In this document: positions 1-5,518 of the stretch, one piece after another
Numbering within the stretch: position 1 is the first letter of the stretch
Layout: every line of letters starts with the position of its first letter
Assembly (NCBI GenBank): GCA_029287755.1
Contig: JARFQM010000202.1
Location: 1 to 10,256, forward strand
Origin: Desulfofustis sp.
GTDB taxonomy: Bacteria > Desulfobacterota > Desulfobulbia > Desulfobulbales > Desulfocapsaceae
Direction: 5' to 3'
Length of the DNA: 10,256 nt
The notes under the pieces: model-generated
Databases searched by the model: none
Seen by the model: only the letters and a program-made list of their open reading frames with translations
What the model was told of the DNA's origin: nothing
Made by a program: the position numbers and the translations under genes

Positions 1-221
1 AGCGCAACCTCTACCCCAACATCGATTTCTACAGTGGTATTCTGCTGCGGGCCATCGGCATTCCGCTCAATATGTATACGGTGATGTTTGCCATCGGCAG
101 GATGCCTGGCTGGATTGCCAACTGGCGCGAACTGCTGGAGCACAATCAGCGCATTTCGCGGCCGCGGCAGATCTATACCGGCGAGACCACCAGATCGTTC
201 GTGCCTTTGGCTCAACGCTGA
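1..221 (+). CDS. gltA: Citrate synthase, C-terminal fragment (5' end outside window)
   Basis: An open frame enters the window (first complete codon at 3) and stops with TGA at 219-221, giving 72 C-terminal residues. The sequence has the type I citrate synthase tail: a [10 protein letters not shown] block, then [15 protein letters not shown], then RPRQIYTG near the end. In the family the Asp of the N-x-DFYSG block (fragment residue 8) is the catalytic aspartate, and the Arg of RPRQ binds citrate or CoA. The enzyme condenses acetyl-CoA and oxaloacetate to citrate in the cytoplasm. It could be a Si-type citrate synthase or a close 2-methylcitrate synthase relative; the C-terminus alone cannot separate them. 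It converges on the rubrerythrin gene across a hairpin. Confidence 0.93.
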   Translation, partial: RNLYPNIDFYSGILLRAIGIPLNMYTVMFAIGRMPGWIANWRELLEHNQRISRPRQIYTGETTRSFVPLAQR

Positions 222-254
222 CCCACCACTCCCCGTCGAACAATGACAGGTCAG

Positions 255-291
255 TCTGGCTGCCTTGGCCCGGGGGCCGCCCGCAGCCAGA
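255..291. terminator. Hairpin between convergent citrate synthase and rubrerythrin genes
   Basis: An 8-bp perfect stem, TCTGGCTG (255-262) with CAGCCAGA (284-291), encloses a second stem GGCC (267-270) / GGCC (275-278) with a CGGG loop. It sits between two convergent stop codons, 34 bases after the citrate synthase stop and 4 bases beyond the rubrerythrin stop, where a bidirectional terminator is expected. Neither side has a clean T-tract (TCTCT follows on the plus strand), so termination efficiency is uncertain. Confidence 0.6.
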
Positions 292-294
292 TCT

Positions 295-870
295 CTACCA
301 GTTCTTGACCAGCAGTTCGAAATAGGCCTGCTTCCTGACGCAGGCAGGACATTTCTCTGGAGCTTCCTTGCCCCGGTGCAGATAGCCGCACCCCAGGCAC
401 TTCCAAGTCCGTTCCTCAGAGCGGGCAAAAACCCGTCCGCTGTCAATGTTTGCCGCCAGTTCCCTGAAGAGTTCCTCGTGGTGTTTCTCGGCCACGCTGA
501 TTGCGTCGAAGGTGTCGGCCGCCCTTTTAAAACCCTCTTCGCGGGCGATCTCTCCAAAGCCTTTGTACATGGAGTCATGGACAAAGAGTTCGAGCTCGGC
601 AGAACTCAGGAGATTGGCCCTGGTGTCCTCGATGACGCCGGTTGGAAACGGCCAGGTCGTCTCGAGTTCTCCGCCGTTGAAGAACTTAAAAAAACGCAGG
701 GCATGTTCATACTCCTGATCGGCGGTCTCGTCGAAAAGCCTGGCAATCTGAATATAACCGTCGTCTTCGGCCCTGCGGGCGAAGAAATTGTACCGAGAGC
801 GGGCCTGCGCCTCGGCGGAAAAGGAAATCTGCAGGTTTCGGGCTGTACGGCTTTCCCTGAAGCTTACCAT
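295..870 (-). CDS. rbr: Rubrerythrin (di-iron plus rubredoxin domains), Glu97 ligand replaced
   Basis: A 191-residue protein, the usual rubrerythrin length. Residues 1-145 form the ferritin-like four-helix domain and 155-191 the rubredoxin-like domain, with C158-x2-C161 and C174-x2-C177 and the family ending FELL-x3-NW. Classical rubrerythrins reduce hydrogen peroxide to water in the cytoplasm with electrons from rubredoxin or ferredoxin. Di-iron ligands E20, E53, H56, E94, E128 and H131 are present in the expected spacing. The position of the second Glu in the E94-x2-E97 pair is Val97, followed by His98 and Asp99. The start ATG lies 18 bases after the ferredoxin stop and has no clear Shine-Dalgarno, so translation may be coupled. 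Family assignment is firm; full peroxidase activity is not assured. Confidence 0.95.
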   Translation of the reverse strand: MVSFRESRTARNLQISFSAEAQARSRYNFFARRAEDDGYIQIARLFDETADQEYEHALRFFKFFNGGELETTWPFPTGVIEDTRANLLSSAELELFVHDSMYKGFGEIAREEGFKRAADTFDAISVAEKHHEELFRELAANIDSGRVFARSEERTWKCLGCGYLHRGKEAPEKCPACVRKQAYFELLVKNW

Positions 871-888
871 GGCATGCAGATAAAGCGA

Positions 889-1083
889 CTACTCTTCAAC
901 TTCGATGGCATCGGCACCACACTCGAGGGCGGCCCTGCGCACCACATCTTTCAGGTGATCGGGAATCTCATCCATCTTGACAATGGACAACAGCGCCTCT
1001 TCATCGTACTCGAATACTTCGGGGCAGAGTTTGTTGCAGTTGCGGTCGCCCATGCACTGATCGGTAATGGTCACTTTCATCAT
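889..1083 (-). CDS. Single-cluster ferredoxin with an Asp ligand position (Pyrococcus-type)
   Basis: A 64-residue (or 63-residue) acidic protein. The cluster motif is C10-x2-D13-x2-C16-x3-C20-P, with a distal C55. This is the single [4Fe-4S] layout in which Asp replaces the second cysteine, as in Pyrococcus furiosus ferredoxin; such clusters can interconvert between 3Fe and 4Fe forms. C20 has no partner near residue 47, so the structural disulfide of the Pyrococcus protein is absent, and the usual Pro after the last cysteine is Gly. Two ATG codons are adjacent. AAAGGAG (1087-1093) is 3 bases from the first and 6 from the second, so the start at 1080 is more likely. It precedes rubrerythrin by 18 bases in one operon and is a plausible electron donor to it. 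Confidence 0.92.
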   Translation of the reverse strand: MMKVTITDQCMGDRNCNKLCPEVFEYDEEALLSIVKMDEIPDHLKDVVRRAALECGADAIEVEE

Positions 1084-1163
1084 ACGCTCCTTTGTGTGTG
1101 CTACAACAATGACTTTTGGGATAAAAAAGCTTACGATTCAGCAAAAGCATTTTCCAGCCCATA

Positions 1164-1192
1164 GTCTTAAAGTGCAAACCGCGATCAGTCAA
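1164..1192 (-). promoter_or_regulatory. Candidate promoter for the ferredoxin-rubrerythrin operon
   Basis: Read on the minus strand, TTGACT (1192-1187) is followed after 17 bases by TAAGAC (1169-1164), in an AT-rich stretch about 80 bases upstream of the ferredoxin start. The -35 match is good and the -10 match is weak (three of six). No convincing PerR or Fur operator is visible next to it. Confidence 0.3.
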
Positions 1193-1363
1193 TTATTATC
1201 TTTTAATTCAGTCGGGTGGCCGGTAGGGGAGAACAATTTCGACTGACAAAACTGGATCGCAACTAGGAAGTTGATGAATCTTTTCTCCACTGTGGTAGAT
1301 TCGCCAGACCTGTGAGACACAAAACAACTCAGGGTTATCAGAGCTAGAATACAAGAGGTAGAG

Positions 1364-2434
1364 ATGAAGGTAGGAATTGTCGGTTTGCCGCAGACGGGTA
1401 AAAAAACCTTGTTTAAAGTATTGACCGGCTCCGAGGCGGCTGATCAGGGAGGCCATTCCAAACCGCTCCCGGGTACCGCCGATATCGTTGATGAACGCTT
1501 CGACAGGCTGGTACAGATGTATGCGCCCAAAAAGGAGACCAGAGCTCGTATAGATCTGGTGCTGCTGCCGAAGATCGAGCAGGAGACGATCGCCAAAGGT
1601 GACATTTTCCAGCACATCGTCGATGTCGATGCGCTCTGCCATGTGGTCCGGGTATTCAAGGATGAAGCAGTCTACCATTCCTCCGGGTCGATCGACCCGC
1701 TGAGGGATGTGGAGATGGTCAATTCAGAGTTCCTGATCCACGATCAGATCTTCGTTGAAAAACGGCTTGAGCGGCTCGAGGCCGCCCTGAAAAAAATCAA
1801 GGACGAGCGGCAGACCAAAGAGTTTGAGTTGCTGCAGCGGATTCAGGTCCACCTGGAAGAGGAGCAGCCCCTGCGGCTCATGCACTTCAGCGGGGAGGAG
1901 GATCTGCTGATCCGCAGCTATCCGTTTATCACCAGAAAAGAACTCATCCTGGTGTTCAACGTAGCAGAAGAAGGTCTCGGTGATCGGGCGATTCTGGAGA
2001 GGGTGGCCGACCACTGTCGGCAGCAGAAAATGGAGGCCATGGTTGTCTCGGCCCAGGTCGAGTCGGAAATATCCCAGCTCGACAGCGAGGAGGAGAAAAA
2101 GGAATTTCGCGCTGACCTCGGCATCGAAGAGCCGGCCCTGGGCATACTGACCCGGCTCTGTCTGAAAGCATTGGGGCGAATGTCGTTTTTCACGGTGGGC
2201 AAGGAAGAAGTGCATCAGTGGCTGGTGCGGATCGGGTCGAAGGCACCCATTGCGGCTGGAGCGATTCACTCGGACCTGCAGAAGGGGTTCATCCGGGCGG
2301 AAGTTATGAAGTACCCCGAGCTGATCGAGTTCGGCAGCGAGGCAGAACTGAAGAGGCAGGGCAAGCTTTATGTGCAGGGCAAGGACTACATCGTCGAAGA
2401 AGGCGATATCCTCAACATCCGCTTCAACGTCTGA
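1364..2434 (+). CDS. YchF/OLA1-family P-loop protein (DUF933 C-terminus) with degenerate G1 and G3 motifs
   Basis: A 356-residue protein with the three-part YchF layout: a G-domain (about 1-120 and 190-275), an inserted helical hairpin (about 125-190, charged and coiled-coil-like), and a C-terminal TGS-like/DUF933 domain (about 274-356) ending GDILNIRFNV. YchF proteins are ribosome-associated, mostly ATP-preferring members of the Obg-related group. The NxxE specificity motif is intact (N199-V-A-E202). The P-loop reads G7LPQTGK13K14T, so the usual Mg-binding Ser after the lysine is Lys. At the switch II site, where YchF has D-I-A-G, this protein reads L-L-P-K (67-70). H105 matches the conserved His before SG in YchF. 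GAGG (1355-1358), 5 bases before ATG, supports the start. It is probably a paralogue of housekeeping YchF with altered or lost hydrolysis. Confidence 0.85.
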   Translation: MKVGIVGLPQTGKKTLFKVLTGSEAADQGGHSKPLPGTADIVDERFDRLVQMYAPKKETRARIDLVLLPKIEQETIAKGDIFQHIVDVDALCHVVRVFKDEAVYHSSGSIDPLRDVEMVNSEFLIHDQIFVEKRLERLEAALKKIKDERQTKEFELLQRIQVHLEEEQPLRLMHFSGEEDLLIRSYPFITRKELILVFNVAEEGLGDRAILERVADHCRQQKMEAMVVSAQVESEISQLDSEEEKKEFRADLGIEEPALGILTRLCLKALGRMSFFTVGKEEVHQWLVRIGSKAPIAAGAIHSDLQKGFIRAEVMKYPELIEFGSEAELKRQGKLYVQGKDYIVEEGDILNIRFNV

Positions 2435-2438
2435 CAGC

Positions 2439-2454
2439 GGTCAGGTACCTGGCC
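2439..2454. repeat. 16-base near-perfect palindrome between convergent genes
   Basis: GGTCAGGTACCTGGCC is self-complementary except for one T-G pair. It lies 5 bases after the YchF-like stop and 33 bases from the convergent oxidoreductase stop. It has no loop and no T-tract, so I do not call it a terminator. Confidence 0.4.
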
Positions 2455-2486
2455 CGGATCCCCACCCTCAACCTCGACACAAAGGA

Positions 2487-3836
2487 CTACAAGCTCCTTC
2501 CTGACTCAAGTTCTTTTCTAAGCTGGTAGGCTGTTGTGGAGCTGTCGAGCTCAACGCAGTCATAGGTAAGCGCTGTATCTTTGCCCACCGGTTTGATCAC
2601 CTTGGCCCTGCCGGTCAACCCCAGCGGCAGGATGGAGCGTTTCAGGCTGTCTGCGGCGCTCATGAGCTTGCCGAACACCGTGTAGCCGCCTTCTCCGTCC
2701 AGCCGATCTCCGGGGCGCAGATCCTTTTTGGCAAAGGCGCCGACATCAGCCAGGAATTGTGAGGAGCTGCCGGTGGGCTCATTTCTCAGGACCGCATTGA
2801 CCGCACTGATGCCAAGTTCCAGCCCGATATAGTGGTAGGGTCGGTAGAGGGCGGAGTAGAGCCCGCTCGTATCTGTCTTCATGCCGTACTCCTGAAAACA
2901 GCGGGCCGCATAGGCGTTGGGTGCTTTGAATACCACGTAGACTCCCCAGCGAAGGTCCCTGACTACCGGGGAGCCATCGCGTTTTTCACTGGCAATTACC
3001 TCCACCGTGCCGGAATGTTTAAGAATCCCACCGTCTGTCTCAGGTTTCAGCACATCGGCGAGATCATCAACATCCACGGCGGGGAATTGCAGGCCGCATG
3101 ACTGGGGCCGCAACCCTGAGGCGTTGGCCACGGCGCACATTTCGATGGCCGATTTGGAGCCGTCGAGAAAGGAGTTGAACATCTGGGCGTTGTAGTCGCC
3201 GCTGGCCACCCGTTCCTCGGAAAACCCGTAATATCCCCATACCGTATCGGGAGTGGAATAGTGATATTCAGGCTGATACCTGGTTCCCTTGCCGGTGCAG
3301 ACGATTTCGAAACCGACCGTTTGGGCCCAGTCGAGCTGCTCCATGATGAGGGCCGGCTGATCGCCGTAGGCCATGGAGTAGACGACACCGTGCTCCTCAG
3401 CTTTTTGGGCGAGGATCGGGCCGAGCAAACAATCGGCCTCAACGTTGACCATGACCACATGTTTGCCCGCTTCGATGGCGGCGACCGCATGGGCGGTTCC
3501 CGCTTCCGGACTGCCGGTAATCTCCAGGATCACCTCGCATTCGGATTGGATCAGGGCGCGGGCGTCGTCGGTTATGCCAATTTTGCCGGCCGCCGCCGTG
3601 TCGTTGATCTCTGCGGCAGATCCTGCCAGCGCCGCACGCTCTTTCCCCCAACCAGTTGTTTCCAGGGCCTCATAGGCTCGCTGGGCTGAACGCTCGGCAA
3701 TGCCCATTACCTGCATTCCAGGGGTGACCCTGGCCTGGTTGTGAATCATGGAGATGAACTTGCCCGCTCCTATAACCCCGACTCTGACAGGTGAGTTGTT
3801 CTGTTCTCTTTTTTTCAGCATCGAGTAGAGATTCAA
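2487..3836 (-). CDS. SAF-domain NAD(P)-dependent oxidoreductase, homoserine-dehydrogenase-like (COG4091 type)
   Basis: A 449-residue protein. An N-terminal Rossmann fold has G-x-G-A-G (residues 20-25 region, VGVIGAGKF), and the block GKHVVMVNVEAD (124-135) is followed by a catalytic-type domain and a C-terminal SAF-like region (about 360-445). True homoserine dehydrogenases have a catalytic-site lysine in the ANK motif where this protein has NVEAD, so annotation as homoserine dehydrogenase would be doubtful. The same broad family includes the Brucella DXR-like (DRL) enzyme, an alternative 1-deoxy-xylulose-5-phosphate reductoisomerase, and sugar-acid oxidoreductases; the substrate here is unknown. 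The start is TTG at 3836, chosen because AGGAGGT (3843-3849) is 6 bases upstream; the next in-frame ATG is five codons in. It follows the C_GCAxxG_C_C gene by 18 bases and is very likely co-transcribed. Confidence 0.85.
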   Translation of the reverse strand: MNLYSMLKKREQNNSPVRVGVIGAGKFISMIHNQARVTPGMQVMGIAERSAQRAYEALETTGWGKERAALAGSAAEINDTAAAGKIGITDDARALIQSECEVILEITGSPEAGTAHAVAAIEAGKHVVMVNVEADCLLGPILAQKAEEHGVVYSMAYGDQPALIMEQLDWAQTVGFEIVCTGKGTRYQPEYHYSTPDTVWGYYGFSEERVASGDYNAQMFNSFLDGSKSAIEMCAVANASGLRPQSCGLQFPAVDVDDLADVLKPETDGGILKHSGTVEVIASEKRDGSPVVRDLRWGVYVVFKAPNAYAARCFQEYGMKTDTSGLYSALYRPYHYIGLELGISAVNAVLRNEPTGSSSQFLADVGAFAKKDLRPGDRLDGEGGYTVFGKLMSAADSLKRSILPLGLTGRAKVIKPVGKDTALTYDCVELDSSTTAYQLRKELESGRSL

Positions 3837-3842
3837 ACCGGC

Positions 3843-3849
3843 ACCTCCT
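3843..3849 (-). promoter_or_regulatory. Perfect Shine-Dalgarno fixing a TTG start
   Basis: On the minus strand AGGAGGT lies 6 bases before TTG (3836-3834). The strength and spacing decide for TTG over the downstream in-frame ATG at residue 6. Confidence 0.8.
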
Positions 3850-3854
3850 GTGTT

Positions 3855-4313
3855 TCACTGCTTCTGGTCATCAATTTCAATGAGTTCCTGCACTATGATC
3901 GCCGCATCCTCAACAAAATTAGGGCACACCGTCTTGAACAGGTTCTTGTCACCGGCGATCTCTTTTCCTTCAGGAGTCATGATGTTGCAGCCCAGCAATT
4001 CTCTGCAGTCAAGAGTAGTGTGGCGTTGTTTGAAGCGGCGGGTAAATTCGGCCACGGCCTCATACACCTTTTTCCGGCCGGCAGAGGTGGAGCTTTCCTG
4101 GTCGGCAAAACGGAGGCCGAGCACCATGTAGGCGCCAGTCACGGCCCCGCAGATTCCGGCCATCTGCATGCCCGCTGGAAAGCCTGAGGAGATTTTCAGT
4201 GCGGTCAGTTCATCCAGGCCGAACTGTTCGCAGAACTGGGTCAGGACAGCCTGGGAGCAGCCCTTACCATTCAGAAAACGCTGAACACTGGTGTTTTCTT
4301 CGGTCATTGTCAT
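3855..4313 (-). CDS. C_GCAxxG_C_C family putative redox protein
   Basis: The reading frame extends upstream to a GTG at 4385, but family similarity begins at RFLNGKGCSQAV, so I choose the ATG at 4313 (152 residues). GAGG is 3 bases before it and 9 before a second ATG at 4307, so either ATG is possible. Numbered from 4313, cysteines are C19 (NGKGC-x-QAV), C28, C55 in CGAVTG, C103 and C109 (CRELLGC), and C130 in VCP. This is the spacing of the C_GCAxxG_C_C family (Pfam type PF09719), small proteins common in anaerobes and presumed to bind a redox cofactor or metal; no activity is established. No signal peptide is visible, though a glycine-rich segment around 44-66 is moderately hydrophobic. It leads a two-gene operon with the SAF oxidoreductase. 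Confidence 0.85.
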   Translation of the reverse strand: MTMTEENTSVQRFLNGKGCSQAVLTQFCEQFGLDELTALKISSGFPAGMQMAGICGAVTGAYMVLGLRFADQESSTSAGRKKVYEAVAEFTRRFKQRHTTLDCRELLGCNIMTPEGKEIAGDKNLFKTVCPNFVEDAAIIVQELIEIDDQKQ

Positions 4314-4500
4314 TGGCCTCAGAGAGAGTTTGATTGTCACCAGCACCCTACCATATTTACCGCCTCTGGTGGTGGAAAACATCACTCATTCCGTGGAGAA
4401 TGGCTGCACGCAGCAGATTGACTAGAGCACGGGGGAGACATTTTCGATATCTGCAATAGAGTATAGGACGACCTTCTATGAGCAGAACAGGAGAGAACCA

Positions 4501-4914
4501 ATGGAAGTATACAACGGCATCTACAGCTGGGACGGCAAAAAGCGAGACGGACGTGATCCGATCGCCTGGTTTCCCGGATCCTATCACCTCTATATTTACG
4601 CAATAGGAAAGGACAACGGTAATGTGACCTCGTTCAGACAGCACCTCTGTCTCTACTCGGAGACGGGAGCAGGCCATTCAATTTCTGCCCAGCCGGAAAA
4701 GTTTGCCAAACACGTGTGCGAGGATTTCTCCATTGATCTCGAGCGCACCCTCTGGGTTGAGGTCAATCCATCTCCAGCAACGAGGTATGAGGTGATTGTC
4801 TACAGCCGGAAATCGAAGCTCAAAGAGGTCTTCTTCTACCGCGTCCAGAAACGGGCTCCCAACGCTGTTGAATTAGAATTGATCGAAGAGCATCTCAAAC
4901 ACCTGACCATATAA
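4501..4914 (+). CDS. Hypothetical protein, 137 aa
   Basis: I do not recognise this protein. The start is supported by AGGAGAG (4489-4495), 5 bases before the ATG. The protein is soluble in appearance, with no signal peptide or membrane segment. It is rich in aromatic residues, with alternating strand-like stretches (SYHLYIYAIG at 27-36, TRYEVIVYS at 94-102, EVFFYRV at 109-115) that suggest a small beta-rich fold, and it ends in a short acidic/leucine helix. It has two cysteines (49 and 73), without a metal motif. It diverges from the C_GCAxxG_C_C operon and is followed after 35 bases by a small coiled-coil gene, with which it may form a unit. Coding status is supported by start context, length and lack of competing frames. 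Confidence 0.7.
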   Translation: MEVYNGIYSWDGKKRDGRDPIAWFPGSYHLYIYAIGKDNGNVTSFRQHLCLYSETGAGHSISAQPEKFAKHVCEDFSIDLERTLWVEVNPSPATRYEVIVYSRKSKLKEVFFYRVQKRAPNAVELELIEEHLKHLTI

Positions 4915-4949
4915 ATGGCGGCAAAATAGGCATATCGATCACCAGGGCT

Positions 4950-5156
4950 ATGGACCGTATAGAAATGTTGAAAAAGAGGCTCGCCGAACTGGAAAAGGCT
5001 ATTTCGGAAACCGAAAAACGTCTGCCTGCCCATTCAATTAAGCCGCCGGTCATGCATGATCTGCTCGACCTTGAGGATGAGCGCGACAGGGTGCTGCAGG
5101 AGATCGCTCAATCAACATCGGGCAGCAACCGGAGTGAGACACCACAAGGTAGATAG
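4950..5156 (+). CDS. Small coiled-coil hypothetical protein, 68 aa
   Basis: A 68-residue, highly charged protein. Residues 1-26 form a heptad-like helix (leucines in LKKRLAELEKAI), a break carries RLPAHSIKPPVM (24-35), and a second acidic helix DLLDLEDERDRVLQEI covers 37-52. The helix-AHSxKPPxM-helix pattern resembles small hypothetical proteins I associate with anaerobic Desulfobacterota and relatives; this is recollection, not a search result. Function is unknown; it may form an antiparallel helical hairpin or oligomerise. An AGGG lies 4 bases before the ATG, a weak ribosome site. It is 35 bases downstream of the 137-residue gene and possibly co-transcribed with it. Confidence 0.65.
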   Translation: MDRIEMLKKRLAELEKAISETEKRLPAHSIKPPVMHDLLDLEDERDRVLQEIAQSTSGSNRSETPQGR

Positions 5157-5386
5157 TGAGATGAGCCAGTCCGTACCCTCTGCCGGCCCCTGCACGCTCT
5201 ATTCTACTCCAGGTGCCCGTACGATTCTGTTTTTGGGCTCCGCTAGCCTCCTTTATTGATTGACAGCAGCAGACTGAATTGTGTGGGGCCTTCCCAGGAA
5301 CATTTTCTCTGGCGCCAGCGCAGTAATAGTTATCCCCGTTTTTTACCTCGTGTATTTGGTTGAAGTTGAGATCTTTTTAGGCTGTC
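5157..5386. other. Gene-free stretch upstream of the cooS promoter
   Basis: No gene that I can support. It contains a perfect 10-base palindrome CTGGCGCCAG (5309-5318), a short weak hairpin GGCT/AGCC (5236-5248) followed by a pyrimidine-rich run, and an AT-rich segment just before the cooS regulatory repeats. A 33-codon frame from ATG 5161 is too short and featureless to call. Confidence 0.5.
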
Positions 5387-5436
5387 AGCATGATATATCC
5401 CCGCTTGACACCGCCACAATGTGGTGGTATCATGCT
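5387..5436. repeat. Nested inverted repeats around the cooS promoter
   Basis: The outer repeat is AGCATGATA (5387-5395) with its exact complement TATCATGCT (5428-5436). The inner repeat, CCGCCACA (5411-5418) with TGTGGTGG (5420-5427), is 8 bases with one G-T pair and one central base. The right outer arm covers the -10 hexamer, and the inner palindrome fills the whole promoter spacer. This placement is that of an operator for a dimeric regulator, and as RNA the segment could also fold as a two-part hairpin. Confidence 0.65.
5405..5433 (+). promoter_or_regulatory. Sigma70-type promoter of cooS
   Basis: TTGACA (5405-5410) is an exact -35 consensus; a 17-base spacer is followed by TATCAT (5428-5433), which matches five of six -10 positions. 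Transcription would begin near 5440, leaving a leader of about 80 bases before the cooS ATG. The spacer is a palindrome, so access is probably controlled by a bound regulator. I see no CooA-type TGTCA-N6-TGACA site. Confidence 0.75.
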
Positions 5437-5461
5437 CTATGAGAATCATTCCTATATGATG

Positions 5462-5483
5462 CCCGTGAATTATCACTGACGGG
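5462..5483 (+). repeat. Inverted repeats in the cooS leader
   Basis: CCCGT (5462-5466) pairs with ACGGG (5479-5483), and within it GTGA (5465-5468) pairs with TCAC (5473-5476) around ATTA. The spacing of the GTGA/TCAC pair (4 bases) is shorter than the 6-base core gap of CRP/FNR sites, so an mRNA leader hairpin is as likely as an operator. A GGAGG Shine-Dalgarno (5510-5514) follows. Confidence 0.4.
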
Positions 5484-5518
5484 AACTGCAGTAATCACAC
5501 CCACACCACGGAGGAGTT

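Noticed and set aside
265..1164. 299-codon plus-strand open frame opposite rubrerythrin and ferredoxin
   Set aside because: It is antisense to two proteins with clear family motifs, has no recognisable domain, and is explained by codon bias on the true strand.
1187..1200. AT-rich block near the ferredoxin promoter as a PerR or Fur box
   Set aside because: It lacks the required symmetric arms; only loose resemblance to GATAAT repeats.
1208..1678. 156-codon minus-strand frame overlapping the YchF-like start
   Set aside because: The opposite strand encodes the conserved P-loop region; no family match is seen and the frame is low-complexity shadow.
4413..4454. GCAGAT/ATCTGC inverted pair in the 4386-4500 intergenic stretch
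   Set aside because: Six-base arms 30 bases apart are expected by chance and do not frame a recognisable promoter.
5235..5258. GGCT/AGCC hairpin followed by pyrimidines as a terminator
   Set aside because: A stem of only four bases with no run of T; too weak to call.
5161..5259. 33-codon plus-strand frame after the small coiled-coil gene
   Set aside because: Short, no clear Shine-Dalgarno and no motif; not supportable as a gene.
5465..5476. GTGA-ATTA-TCAC as a CRP/FNR-type operator upstream of cooS
   Set aside because: The gap between TGA and TCA is 4 bases, whereas CRP and FNR sites have 6; a hairpin reading is equally good.
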